A stretch of 64,000 nt of DNA, taken from the NCBI RefSeq assembly GCF_034424525.1, contig NZ_CP139979.1, positions 248,001 through 312,000 on the forward strand. Direction: 5' to 3'. The stretch comes from Sphingobium yanoikuyae. GTDB lineage: Bacteria > Pseudomonadota > Alphaproteobacteria > Sphingomonadales > Sphingomonadaceae. Made by a program: the position numbers and the translations under genes. The notes beneath the pieces are model-generated. The model had not been told where the DNA came from and did no database searches. It saw only the letters and a list, made by a program, of their open reading frames with translations. Positions 52,824 through 62,078 of the stretch are shown piece after piece. Each line of letters begins with the position of its first letter. The stretch's first letter is position 1.

Positions 52824-54488
52824 TCAGCGGCCCTGGTTGCGCCAGCGGGTGATGGTGCGGGTGAGGATGTCGTCCTCGCCGCCGGCCTGGCGCCAGAGCT
52901 GGGTGAAGCTGGGATCGCCGGAAGCCGGGCGCCGCGCTTCTTCCAGATTGTCGAGCGCGACGCGGATCGGCACGGCGACACCTTCGCCGCAGATGATCGC
53001 CTCGCGGTTGCGCAGGGCAGGAATCGAATCAAGGAAACCGCGCGCACCTTCGGGCATGGCCGCCTTCACGAAGGCCTGGTCGCGGTCGTTGTTGAGGCGC
53101 ATCGAGATGATGGTGCCGCACTGCGACAGCACGCCCTCGGCCAGATCCGACGGACGCTGGGTGATGAGGCCCAGTGACACGCCATATTTACGGCCTTCCT
53201 TGGCGATCCGTTCCAGGATGCGGCGCACCGCCTGACCGCCGCCGGCGGTGCTGGCGGGAATGTAGCGATGGGCTTCCTCGCATACGAGCAGGATCGGCCG
53301 TTGCGGTTCGTCGCGTGCCCATAGCGCATAGTCGAACACCAGTCGGGACAGCACCGAGACCACCACTGAGGTGATGTCGGAGGGCATGGAGGACACGTCG
53401 ATGATCGAGATCGGCTTGCCGCCCGAAGGCAGGCGGAAGACCTTCGCGAGGAAGGCTTGCATCGAATCGGCCACCAGCATGCCGGAGAACATGAAGGAAT
53501 AGCGCGGGTCGCCCTTGATCTCGTCGACCTTGGACTTGAGGCGCAGATAGGGGAGCGATCCGGTGCCCTTGTCGAGCTTGCCCATCTCGTTCTGCAGGAT
53601 CGCGGTGAGATCGGACAGCAGATAGGGGACGGGCGAATCCACGGTCAGGCGGCCGATGCTTTCGGCCAGGCGGTTCTTCATCCGCGCGGCGAGCAGGCAT
53701 TTGGCGAGGATGTCGCAATCCTGGGTGCGTTCGGCGCCTTCGGAGGTGACGAACACCTCGCAATGTTCCTCGAAATTCATCAGCCAATAGGGCAGGGCGA
53801 GGTTGTTCACGTCGAACACTGCGCCATTCTGCTGGAAGGCCGCGCCATATTCGCCATGCGGGTCGATCATGACGATATGGCCCTGGGGCGACAGGTCGCA
53901 GATGCGGTGCAGGATCAGCGCCGCGCTGGTCGACTTGCCGGTGCCGGTGGAGCCGAGCAGCGCAAAATGCTTGCCCAGCATCGAATCGACATAGAGCGCC
54001 GCGCGCGTGTCCATCGTGGGATAGACCGTGCCGATCTGGACATGCGGCCGGTCGTCGGCGGCATAGATTTGCTGCATGTCATAGCTGGACACCGGATAGA
54101 TGTCGGTGCCGGGCGTGGGATAGCGGGTGACGCCGCGCCGGAAGCCGTAGATGCGGCCAGTCAGCTTTTCCTCATCGCCTTCGCCCAGAAAATCGATATC
54201 GGCGATGATCGCTCCGCCATCGCGCCGGTCGAGCATCAGCGACCGGATATTGGCGATCAGCCAGCGATCGCCGACCCGCATCTTCACCTGGCTGCCGACC
54301 TGGCCGGCCATGGCGAGGCAGGTGTCGGGATCATGGGCCAGCGCCGCGAGGCTGTTGGGATCGACCAGGATCTTCGAACTCGACCCGGCTATCTGGAACA
54401 CCATGCCCAGCGCCTGGTGCAGGCCGGCAGACGATGCGGCAGCGCCCGTGTCGTGCGAAAATTGATGTGCGCCCGGCATCTGGGTCAT
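52824..54488 (-). CDS. HerA-like ATPase (DUF87) ATP-binding protein
   Basis: 554 residues. Walker A GSTGTGKSTSAALIL (about 178-192), a DPHGEYGAAF stretch and a Walker B-like ILLVCEEAHRYIP (about 400) with RRILERIAKEGRKYGVSLGL are HerA/FtsK-type hexamer motifs. HerA in archaea works with NurA in end resection, but no NurA gene is near. In bacteria such lone HerA-like proteins occur in core genomes and in defence pairs. It converges with the MATE gene. Function here open. Confidence 0.85.
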   Translation of the reverse strand: MTQMPGAHQFSHDTGAAASSAGLHQALGMVFQIAGSSSKILVDPNSLAALAHDPDTCLAMAGQVGSQVKMRVGDRWLIANIRSLMLDRRDGGAIIADIDFLGEGDEEKLTGRIYGFRRGVTRYPTPGTDIYPVSSYDMQQIYAADDRPHVQIGTVYPTMDTRAALYVDSMLGKHFALLGSTGTGKSTSAALILHRICDLSPQGHIVMIDPHGEYGAAFQQNGAVFDVNNLALPYWLMNFEEHCEVFVTSEGAERTQDCDILAKCLLAARMKNRLAESIGRLTVDSPVPYLLSDLTAILQNEMGKLDKGTGSLPYLRLKSKVDEIKGDPRYSFMFSGMLVADSMQAFLAKVFRLPSGGKPISIIDVSSMPSDITSVVVSVLSRLVFDYALWARDEPQRPILLVCEEAHRYIPASTAGGGQAVRRILERIAKEGRKYGVSLGLITQRPSDLAEGVLSQCGTIISMRLNNDRDQAFVKAAMPEGARGFLDSIPALRNREAIICGEGVAVPIRVALDNLEEARRPASGDPSFTQLWRQAGGEDDILTRTITRWRNQGR

Positions 54489-54695
54489 GAGCCTCTATTG
54501 TCCCCCGCAGCCGGCACGCGTCCGGCAATCGACCAGATTGCTATCGGGGGGAGGTAAATATTGGATTACCCACGGGCCGAAATGCCCATTGCGGAACGGC
54601 CCGTGGAGCGCGGAAATCCGCGCTGATGCGTCCCATGATCCCGCTTCCGGCTCGCTCCGTCGCGGGGGAGGGGGAACAGGAGCGGGTTTCGGGCA
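54489..54695. other. divergent promoter region with two inverted repeats
   Basis: Gap between divergent HerA-like and acyltransferase genes. Two dyads: acgggcc/ggcccgt (54572-54604) and agcgcgga-aa-tccgcgct (54607-54624, perfect, two-base loop). Could be operator sites or part of promoters for both genes. No gene is seen here. Confidence 0.45.
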
Positions 54696-55808
54696 TTGGA
54701 AACCTGCCACAATCAGGATTTTTGCTTGCCCGATATCGTCTTGGCCAATGCGACGCGCCGTTCCGACGCGATCGCGATTGCGCGTGTGATCTGCATTCTG
54801 GGTGTCGTCTATGTCCATGCCTGGACCGGACGGAATGGCCAGGATCTCGAATTGCTGCGTGGCTCCCCGCAGGAAGGGTTGCGCTGGGTGCTGATGGAGA
54901 TTTTCGGCCGTAGCGCGGTGCCGCTGCTGGGCCTGATCTCCGGCTGGCTGGTCGGCGGGTCGGCGCGCACGCGCAACTGGCTCGATCATGTCGGGCGCAA
55001 GGCGCGGACGATCCTGCTGCCGATGCTGTTGTGGAATGCGGTGGCGGTCCTGCTCGTGTCGGGCGCGGCCTGGCTGCTGGGCCTGTCGGCGCCGGTGCCG
55101 CAGTCGGGCGGCTGGATCGCCGAGGAATTGTTCATCATCAACCGCAATCCGGACATCAATGTCCAGATGCCGTTCCTGCGCGACCTGTTCCTGTGCATGG
55201 TGGCCGCGCCCTTGCTGGTGCGGTTGCCCAACTGGATGCTGATGGCGGTCGCGCTGGCAGCGCTGTCATGTCAGATTGCGGGGCTCGGGCCGCCGGTACT
55301 GATGCGCCCGTCGATCCTCTTCTTCTTCACCATCGGCATATTGGCCCGGCGCGAGGGCTGGGCGGACCGGGCCGCGGCGGTGCCGATGCTGGCAGCTTCC
55401 TTGCCCTTTGGTCTGCTGATGGGCGCGCAGCTCTATGTCTCGCTCAAGGGCGGGGCGGGGCTGGCGCCGCTGACGCTGGCGAGCCTCGACATGGCGGTGC
55501 GCATGGCGGCGTCGCTCTGCTTCTGGCGGCTGGCCTGGGCACTGGCGGAAAGCCCGGCGCGCGGCCTGCTGATGCGGGTCGAGCCCTATGCCTTCTTCCT
55601 CTTCTGCGCCCATCTGATCCTGATCTGGCTGGGCGGGCCGCTACTGGGGCAATTGTTCGGTCCGCTCGGATCGCCGCTCTATCCGCTCTATCTGATCGCC
55701 CAGCCCTTCCTGGTGCTGGCGGTGGTGATCCTGATCGGCAACCTGATGCAGCGCCTGTCGCCAACCATGGCCGGGCTGATGAGTGGCGGCCGGCTGGCCG
55801 CCACCTGA
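54696..55808 (+). CDS. acyltransferase-3 family membrane protein
   Basis: About 370 residues with roughly ten membrane helices. The family signature near the N-terminus is AIARVICILGVVYVHAW, whose His (about residue 42) is the conserved catalytic residue in acyltransferase-3 proteins. These O-acetylate surface polysaccharide, lipids or other envelope molecules. The start is uncertain (TTG; no strong ribosome site is close to it). It is convergent with the monooxygenase gene with only four bases between the stops. Substrate unknown. Confidence 0.85.
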   Translation: METCHNQDFCLPDIVLANATRRSDAIAIARVICILGVVYVHAWTGRNGQDLELLRGSPQEGLRWVLMEIFGRSAVPLLGLISGWLVGGSARTRNWLDHVGRKARTILLPMLLWNAVAVLLVSGAAWLLGLSAPVPQSGGWIAEELFIINRNPDINVQMPFLRDLFLCMVAAPLLVRLPNWMLMAVALAALSCQIAGLGPPVLMRPSILFFFTIGILARREGWADRAAAVPMLAASLPFGLLMGAQLYVSLKGGAGLAPLTLASLDMAVRMAASLCFWRLAWALAESPARGLLMRVEPYAFFLFCAHLILIWLGGPLLGQLFGPLGSPLYPLYLIAQPFLVLAVVILIGNLMQRLSPTMAGLMSGGRLAAT

Positions 55809-55812
55809 GGCA

Positions 55813-56817
55813 TCAGGCCAGTTCGCGGGCGGCGATCGCCTGCGCCGCTGCCATGGCGATTTCATAGCTGCGCTTGCGCGCCGCCGGATCGAAGATCTGG
55901 GCGGCGATGATCACCTCGTCCACGCCGGTGCGGTCGATGAAGGCGGCCAGGTCGCGCTCGACATCCGCCTGGGTGCCGATGCTGGAGGCGCTCAGGACAT
56001 CGGACAGCATGGCGCGGGCCTGCATCGGCAGGCTGTCATAATAGCCCGCCAGTGGCGGTTGCAGCTTGCCGGGCTGGCCAGTGCGCAGCCGCACGAAGGC
56101 CTGCTGCATCGAACTGGCGACCAGTTCCGCCTCCGCCGCACTGTCGGCGGCGAAGATATTATAGCCGGCCATGGCATAGGGGCGGTCAAGCTGGGCCGAG
56201 GGGCGGAAGTCGCGGCGATAGATGGCCAGCGCCTCGTCCAGCGCGGCCGGGGCGAAATGGGAGGCAAAGGCGTAGGGCAGGCCGAGCGCGGCCGCCAGTT
56301 GTGCGCCGTAGAGGCTGGAGCCGAGAATCCAGAGCGGGACATTGGCGCCTTCGCCCGGCGTGGCCTGAATGCCCAGTCGATCGTCGCCGGCGAAATAGGC
56401 CTGGAGTTCGAGTACGTCGCGGGGGAACTGGTCGGCCCCGCCGCTGAGGCTGCGGCGGATGGCCTGCGACACTTTCTGGTCGGAACCGGGGGCGCGGCCC
56501 AGGCCCAGGTCGATGCGGCCGGGGAACAGCGCGTCCAGCGTGCCGAACTGTTCGGCAATCAGCAGCGGCGCGTGGTTGGGCAGCATGATGCCGCCCGCGC
56601 CGATGCGGATGGAGGACGTCGCCTGACCGATATGGGCGAGCACGACGGCCGTGGCGGCCGACGCGATGCCGGGCATGCCATGATGTTCGGCCACCCAGAG
56701 GCGGTGATAGCCCAATGCTTCGACATGGGCAGCCAGATCGGCAGCGTCGGCAAGGGCGGCGGACACGTCGCTGCCTTCGCGGACAGGAACGAGATCAAGG
56801 ACGGAAAAGCGGGTCAT
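55813..56817 (-). CDS. LLM-class flavin-dependent oxidoreductase
   Basis: 334 residues, luciferase-like monooxygenase fold. The N-terminus [12 protein letters not shown] and [20 protein letters not shown] are typical of the MsnO8/LuxA-like group, as is [38 protein letters not shown] with its flavin/phosphate features (given in part). Enzymes of this group use FMNH2 and O2. Start: an ATG three codons further upstream also fits. Substrate unknown. Confidence 0.9.
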   Translation of the reverse strand: MTRFSVLDLVPVREGSDVSAALADAADLAAHVEALGYHRLWVAEHHGMPGIASAATAVVLAHIGQATSSIRIGAGGIMLPNHAPLLIAEQFGTLDALFPGRIDLGLGRAPGSDQKVSQAIRRSLSGGADQFPRDVLELQAYFAGDDRLGIQATPGEGANVPLWILGSSLYGAQLAAALGLPYAFASHFAPAALDEALAIYRRDFRPSAQLDRPYAMAGYNIFAADSAAEAELVASSMQQAFVRLRTGQPGKLQPPLAGYYDSLPMQARAMLSDVLSASSIGTQADVERDLAAFIDRTGVDEVIIAAQIFDPAARKRSYEIAMAAAQAIAARELA

Positions 56818-56862
56818 GGCCGCCATATGGGGCCATGGTCAGTTTTATTTCAATACCTAATA

Positions 56863-57294
56863 TCAGCCGGCGCGACCAAAGCCCTGTGGTTCGACGCGGC
56901 GGCCGAAGGTGGGACGGCGCGCGACCAGCGGATTGGCGTCGCGATCGAGCAAGGCCATGGTCTCGGTAAAGCAGGGGCGCAGCGCCACCACGGTCTCGAT
57001 CAGTTCGTCCGGGCTCTCGCGAAACTCGACGCAGCGGCGTGCGACCATTTCGATCTCCTCGGCCATGGCGCTGAGCCGATGGGCGCCGAACTGGGCTGAT
57101 TCGCCCTTCAGCGTATGGGCCGGACGGACGAGGGAGACGGCATCGCGGTCGCGAAAGGCCTGCTCGATGGTGCCGATCGCCTTTTCACCATCTTCGCGGA
57201 AATAGCCCAGAATGCGCATGAAGGCCGTACCCAGCTCCGTGCGGGTCCGAGCAAAATCGTTCCAGTCCACCAGTTCGGTAGCGTGTTCGGGCAC
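56863..57294 (-). CDS. histidine phosphotransfer (Hpt) domain protein
   Basis: 143 residues. The Hpt active helix is AHTLKGESAQFGAHRL with the phosphorylatable His at about residue 59. Hpt proteins relay phosphate between hybrid kinases and response regulators. The partner kinase is not in the window. GTG start. In some alphaproteobacteria Hpt proteins feed the CckA-ChpT-CtrA network, but this one does not carry ChpT's features. Conservative call. Confidence 0.85.
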   Translation of the reverse strand: MPEHATELVDWNDFARTRTELGTAFMRILGYFREDGEKAIGTIEQAFRDRDAVSLVRPAHTLKGESAQFGAHRLSAMAEEIEMVARRCVEFRESPDELIETVVALRPCFTETMALLDRDANPLVARRPTFGRRVEPQGFGRAG

Positions 57295-57349
57295 CTGCGC
57301 ACTCCTTTCCTGACGCTCGCGAGATTAGCCGGCGGGCGTAAACAGCCGG

Positions 57350-57586
57350 TTAAGCCGGCACCTTGCTGAGTGCGAAACGCTGCGGGGAAAGGGCGGAAAA
57401 TTGCCATCCATGCTGCTGCGCCAGGGCCGCCAACTCGCGCGGGGCGATAGCGTCATCGGCATCGATCGTCACATGATCTGCGTCACGCATAGCTCGGGCG
57501 GCGCGCAGGACGGGCCAGGGACATTTCATGCCCCTGGCGTCGACATGAAAGGGGGCGGCATCGGGGCCGCCCGCCTCATTTGGCAT
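57350..57586 (-). CDS. TusA-family sulfurtransferase-like protein
   Basis: 78 residues. The signature ARGMKCPWPVLRA holds the catalytic Cys in CPxP form, as in TusA/SirA sulfur carriers used in tRNA thiolation and molybdenum-cofactor sulfuration. It overlaps the end of der by 11 bases and is the last gene of the leftward cluster. Partner proteins are not visible here. Confidence 0.88.
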   Translation of the reverse strand: MPNEAGGPDAAPFHVDARGMKCPWPVLRAARAMRDADHVTIDADDAIAPRELAALAQQHGWQFSALSPQRFALSKVPA

Positions 57587-58940
57587 AGGGGTTCTTGGCG
57601 CTGCGCAGCGTCAGGCGCACCGGCACGGCGCCGAAGCCCAGTTCCTTGCGGATGCCGTTCACCAGATAGCGGCGATAGCTTTCGGGCAGTTCGTCAAGCC
57701 GCGTGCCGAACAGCACGAACGTCGGCGGGCGCGTCTTGTTCTGCGTGATGTAGCGCAGCTTGATCCGCTTGCCGGCCGGTGCCGGCGGCGGATTGGCCTC
57801 CAGCGCGGCTTCGAACCAGCGGTTGAGCACGCCGGTCGAAATACGCTGCGACCAGGCGGTGCGGGTTTCGAACGCGACCTTGATCAGGTCATCGAGCCCC
57901 TTTCCGGTGGCGGCCGACACGGTCATGATCGGCACGCCGCGGACCTGCGCCAGGCCGTCGAACAGCGCCTGCTTGATGCCCTGATACAGGGCCGAGCCAT
58001 GTTCCACCGTATCCCATTTGTTGAGGGCGACGATGAGGGCGCGGCCTTCCTCCAGCACCTTGTCGGCGATGCGCAGATCCTGCGCCTCCAGCCCGCGGGT
58101 GGCATCGAGCAGCAGCACCACGACTTCGGCGAAGTTCACGGCGTTGAGGCCATCGGACACGGCGAGCTTTTCCAGCTTGTCCTGCACCTTGGCGCGCTTG
58201 CGCATGCCGGCGGTGTCGATCAGGCGAACGGGGCGTTCCTCGCCCTCATAGCTGGTCCACATCCAGTCGACGGCGATGCTGTCGCGGGTGATGCCGGCTT
58301 CCGGCCCGGTCAGCAGGCGATTCTCGCCGAGCAGTCGGTTGATGAGGGTCGACTTGCCGGCATTGGGGCGGCCAACGATGGCGAGCTTGAGCGGGGCGCT
58401 CTCCTCGTCCTCGTAAAATTCCTTCTCATGCTCCTCGCCATCCTCGCGTTCGAGATAGGGCAGCAGCGCCTGGAACAGGTCGGCCAGGCCCTGGCCATGT
58501 TCGGCGGAGAAGGGGATGGGTTCGCCCAGGCCCAGTATGAAGGCCTCCATGACGCCGGCTTCGGTCGCCTTGCCCTCGGCCTTGTTGGCGACCAGGATCA
58601 CCGGGGCATCGCCCTCGCGCAGCCAGCGGGCGATTTCCTCGTCCAGCGGGGTGATGCCGGCGCGGGCATCGACCATGAACAGGGCGACGTCGCAATTCTC
58701 GACCGCGGCCTGGGTCTGCATGCGCATGCGACCAGGCAGGCTGTGGGGATCTTCATCCTCATAGCCGGCGGTGTCGATGATGGTGAAGTCGAGGCCCAGA
58801 AGATGAGCCTCGCCCTCGCGCCGGTCGCGGGTGACGCCGGGCTGGTCATCGACCAGCGCCAGCTTCTTGCCGACCAGGCGGTTGAAAAGGGTGGACTTGC
58901 CCACATTGGGCCGCCCGACAATGGCAACTGTGGGCAGCAT
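57576..58940 (-). CDS. der: ribosome biogenesis GTPase Der
   Basis: 454 residues with two tandem GTPase domains, each with G1 (GRPNVGKST, about 8-16, and GRPNAGKST, about 192-200), DTAG and NKxD-type motifs, then a KH-like C-terminal domain. Essential for 50S subunit assembly. Coupled to the TusA-like gene by overlap and 32 bases after bamB. Textbook member. Confidence 0.97.
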   Translation of the reverse strand: MLPTVAIVGRPNVGKSTLFNRLVGKKLALVDDQPGVTRDRREGEAHLLGLDFTIIDTAGYEDEDPHSLPGRMRMQTQAAVENCDVALFMVDARAGITPLDEEIARWLREGDAPVILVANKAEGKATEAGVMEAFILGLGEPIPFSAEHGQGLADLFQALLPYLEREDGEEHEKEFYEDEESAPLKLAIVGRPNAGKSTLINRLLGENRLLTGPEAGITRDSIAVDWMWTSYEGEERPVRLIDTAGMRKRAKVQDKLEKLAVSDGLNAVNFAEVVVLLLDATRGLEAQDLRIADKVLEEGRALIVALNKWDTVEHGSALYQGIKQALFDGLAQVRGVPIMTVSAATGKGLDDLIKVAFETRTAWSQRISTGVLNRWFEAALEANPPPAPAGKRIKLRYITQNKTRPPTFVLFGTRLDELPESYRRYLVNGIRKELGFGAVPVRLTLRSAKNPYAK

Positions 58941-58972
58941 GATGTGGGCCCGTTTCCTTTCTATCGCTGCCC

Positions 58973-60322
58973 TTAACGCAGCGCCGTCAGCTTGCCGTCA
59001 TCGGCAAGGATGTAGAGCATGTTGTTGGCGACCACCGGCGAGAGCGACATGGACTTGTTCATGTCCACTGCCTGCTGGATGGTGCCGGTCGCCGGATCGA
59101 CATAGTTGAGATCGCCATGGGTCGATACCAGAATCAGGCGGCCACCGGCAAGGACCGGGCCGGTCCAGCGGATCGCCTTGTCCTTCTTCTTTTCCTTCTG
59201 CCAGCGGCGCAGCTGGCTGATCCAGCGGATCTTGCCGGTCGCGCGGGCGACGCAGAGCAGCTTGGCATCGCTGGTGACGGCAAACACCCACTCACCTGCG
59301 ATCCAGGGGGTGGAGATGCCGGCGATGTTGATTTCCCACAGGCGCTGGCCGCTGGTAAGTTCGTAGGAGGCCATGCGGCCGCCCTGGCCGATCGCGAAGA
59401 CGCGGCCGCGGTCGATCACCGGATCGGCGTCGATGTCGGTCAGCGAGGCAACGGCGGTGGAGATGCTGGTGCGCGAGAGCGCATCGCCCCACAGGGTGCG
59501 GCCATTTTCATAGCGATAGGCGTTGATTTCGCCCGAGCTATAGCCCGCGATCACCGTGCCCTGCGCGGCGGCCGGAGCGGCCACGCCGAAAATGCCGGTC
59601 ACCTGCAGCGTGCCGCTGTCGGTCCACTGGGTCGCGCCGTCGCTCTGGTTGAGAGCGAAGATCTGGTTGTCCTGGCCCATCACATAGACATGGCCATTTT
59701 CCAGCGTCGGGGCGCCGCGCAGCGGGCCGCCGGGATGGACCTTCCACCCGATCGAGCCATCGGCCACGTTCATCGACACGACGTCGCCGACGCCGGTGCT
59801 GGCGAACAGCTTGTCGCCCAGGACGCTGACGCCGCCGCCGAACAGGGCGCGGCCATTGCCTTCGGCCGGAAGGCTGGTCTGCCACAGCTTCTGGCCGGTG
59901 TTGGCATCCATCGCGATGACATGGGCGCCGGCGTCGATCACGAACAGCTTGCCGCCGGACACGACGGGGGCGGAGGCCAGGCGCGCCTGGGGCGTGCTGC
60001 CTTCGATCGATGCGGTCCAGGCCTGCTGCGGCGCTGCGCCCAGCGCCAGATGGCCCATCGCCTTGGACGGATCGCCGCCCGGCTGCGACCATTGGTCATT
60101 GGCGTAGGATTCGGGCAGGGTGACGGGCACGTCGGCCAGGGTCGGATCGACTTCGATCCCCTGCTCGTTCGACAGGATCGAGGTGCGGTTGCCGACCACC
60201 GGGGTCTTAGGGCCGCCCTTCTTGCCGCCGACCACGCCGCAGCCCGCCAGCATCGCAACCAGGGCGACGGTGGTCAGAGTACGGCCCATCGGGCCGAATT
60301 TCGTGATGCTGTGCTTAGCCAT
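58973..60322 (-). CDS. bamB: outer-membrane assembly lipoprotein BamB
   Basis: 449 residues. Lipobox LAGC with Cys28, then PQQ-type eight-bladed propeller repeats (GKLFVIDAGAHVIAMDANTGQ-like pattern). BamB is the lipoprotein of the BAM complex that folds outer-membrane barrels. Upstream is the YfgM-like protein and downstream der, an order kept in many proteobacteria, which supports the call over other PQQ proteins. Confidence 0.92.
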   Translation of the reverse strand: MAKHSITKFGPMGRTLTTVALVAMLAGCGVVGGKKGGPKTPVVGNRTSILSNEQGIEVDPTLADVPVTLPESYANDQWSQPGGDPSKAMGHLALGAAPQQAWTASIEGSTPQARLASAPVVSGGKLFVIDAGAHVIAMDANTGQKLWQTSLPAEGNGRALFGGGVSVLGDKLFASTGVGDVVSMNVADGSIGWKVHPGGPLRGAPTLENGHVYVMGQDNQIFALNQSDGATQWTDSGTLQVTGIFGVAAPAAAQGTVIAGYSSGEINAYRYENGRTLWGDALSRTSISTAVASLTDIDADPVIDRGRVFAIGQGGRMASYELTSGQRLWEINIAGISTPWIAGEWVFAVTSDAKLLCVARATGKIRWISQLRRWQKEKKKDKAIRWTGPVLAGGRLILVSTHGDLNYVDPATGTIQQAVDMNKSMSLSPVVANNMLYILADDGKLTALR

Positions 60323-60330
60323 GCGCTTGC

Positions 60331-61029
60331 TTATCCCTGTACCGGTTCGGCGGGTGTTTCGACCGCATCAATTCCCAATAGCCCCGCCATCTGTCGCGCA
60401 CGTGAACGGATCGACTGGGGCACATTCTCGTCCTTGGCCATGGCCGCGAACATCGGGCCGGCCAGTTCGGGCTTGCGCATCTTCATATAGGCGATGGCAA
60501 CCAATTCGCCAGCGCTGCCGAACCAGGGCGCACCCTCGACGGCGAGGGGCTTGAGGCGGTCGACCACCTGCTGCGGCTTGAGCGCATCGAATTCGATCGT
60601 GGTCTGACGGATCAGGGCCAGGTCGCGATAGGGCTGGTCGAGCGAGCTGTCCGCCGCCATTGCCTTATAGGCTTCGATCGCGGCCTTGTTGTCGCCCTTG
60701 CGCGCGGCGAGGCCGGCCTTAACCAGCAGGGCGGAGGCGCGATAGCCGGGCTGGCTGGCCTTGGCCAGCGCATCGACATCCTTGGCATCGGGCGTGCCGC
60801 CGCCGACCGCAGTCGCCAGCATCTTGTCCATCTGTTCGGACACGGCTTCCGACTGGGTCTTGCTGTAATGCTGCCAATAGAGCCAGCCGCCAAAGGCGGC
60901 GAGGCCGACGATCAGCAGGACGGCCAGGGCGCGGCCATAACGCTGCCAGAAGGTCAGGAGCTGGTCCTGGCGGACGGCGTCATCGACCTCGCGCATGAAG
61001 GCTTCGCTGTTTTGCGGCGTCAGGGCCAC
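60331..61029 (-). CDS. YfgM-like tetratricopeptide membrane protein
   Basis: 232 residues. One N-terminal membrane helix (ALAVLLIVGLAAFGGWLYW, about 31-49) and helical TPR-like repeats after it, as in E. coli YfgM, which contacts the Sec/BAM machinery and periplasmic chaperones. GTG start. Eight bases upstream of bamB, consistent with that role. Confidence 0.85.
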   Translation of the reverse strand: MALTPQNSEAFMREVDDAVRQDQLLTFWQRYGRALAVLLIVGLAAFGGWLYWQHYSKTQSEAVSEQMDKMLATAVGGGTPDAKDVDALAKASQPGYRASALLVKAGLAARKGDNKAAIEAYKAMAADSSLDQPYRDLALIRQTTIEFDALKPQQVVDRLKPLAVEGAPWFGSAGELVAIAYMKMRKPELAGPMFAAMAKDENVPQSIRSRARQMAGLLGIDAVETPAEPVQG

Positions 61030-61103
61030 GGGAATCTCCGAAAAATGGTCATTAGGGGCAGCCGGAAGGCGGGATCATTAGCGGCGTGGCAGGGACTCGC
61101 AAA

Positions 61104-61976
61104 TCACTTTTTCGGCCGATAGACCTGATCATCGCCCGGAAAGCTGCGATTGCGCACCTCTGCGGCATAGCTTTCCGCCGCCTGGCTGATCGTTTCGGCA
61201 AGGTTGGCGTAGCGTTTCACGAAGCGCGCGGTGCGTTCGAACATGCCCAGCATGTCCTCCGCCACCAGCACCTGGCCATCGCAACGGGCCGATGCGCCGA
61301 TGCCGATCACGGGTATGTCGACGCTGGTGGTGATGATGTCGGCCAGTTCCTCCATCACCCCTTCGACCACCATGCCGAAGGCGCCTGCGGCGGCCACGGC
61401 CTTGGCGTCGCCCAGGATCTTGGCATGTTCCTCCTGGCTCTTGCCGCGCGCGCCATAGCCGCCCAGCGCATTCACCGCCTGCGGCGTCAGGCCGATATGG
61501 GCCATCACCGGGATACCGCGCTGGGTGAGGAACCGGATCGTCTCCGCCATCGCCTCGCCGCCTTCCAGCTTGACGCCGGCGCAGCCGGTTTCGGCCATGA
61601 CGCGGCTGGCACTGGCAAAGGCCTGCTGCGGCGATGCCTCATAGGAGCCGAAGGGCATGTCGACCAGGACGACGCTGTGATAGCTGCCGCGCACCACGGC
61701 GGCGCCATGGGCGATCATCATGTCGAGCGTGACCGGCAGGGTGGAGGGCAGGCCATAGATGACCTGCGCCAGCGAATCGCCGACCAGCAGCATGTCGCAA
61801 TGCGGATCGAGCAGTTGCGCCTGGCGCGCGGTATAGGCGGTCAGCATCACCAGCGGCTCGTCGGTCTTGCCCTCGAACTTGCGGCGCTGGATCTGCGGCA
61901 CGGTCAGCCGCTTCATCGGCGCGGGCGTGGGATTGGCGCGGCTGGTCGCGGTGTCGAGCGTGAAGGTCGTGGACAT
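61104..61976 (-). CDS. panB: 3-methyl-2-oxobutanoate hydroxymethyltransferase
   Basis: 290 residues. First enzyme of pantothenate (coenzyme A precursor) synthesis. The metal and ketopantoate site is [13 protein letters not shown] and the family block [11 protein letters not shown] is present; [14 protein letters not shown] follows. The chosen ATG is preceded by a long Arg/His-rich frame without a site. Upstream of the YfgM-bamB-der run by 74 bases, possibly an operon head. Confidence 0.95.
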   Translation of the reverse strand: MSTTFTLDTATSRANPTPAPMKRLTVPQIQRRKFEGKTDEPLVMLTAYTARQAQLLDPHCDMLLVGDSLAQVIYGLPSTLPVTLDMMIAHGAAVVRGSYHSVVLVDMPFGSYEASPQQAFASASRVMAETGCAGVKLEGGEAMAETIRFLTQRGIPVMAHIGLTPQAVNALGGYGARGKSQEEHAKILGDAKAVAAAGAFGMVVEGVMEELADIITTSVDIPVIGIGASARCDGQVLVAEDMLGMFERTARFVKRYANLAETISQAAESYAAEVRNRSFPGDDQVYRPKK

Positions 61977-62020
61977 GGGGCGCGGTCTAGCCCAGCGCGG
62001 GGCGGCGTGCAAATGCCGGA

Positions 62021-62054
62021 CCGGCCGGCGCGGCATGATGCACGCGCCGGCCGG
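62021..62054 (-). terminator. strong hairpin between TonB receptor and panB
   Basis: Perfect 12-bp GC-rich stem with a ten-base loop, about 25 bases past the receptor stop and before panB. No run of T follows on the minus strand, so termination may depend on Rho or be moderate. Confidence 0.6.
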
Positions 62055-62078
62055 CCGTCCTGTCCGTGTCCGATCGGA

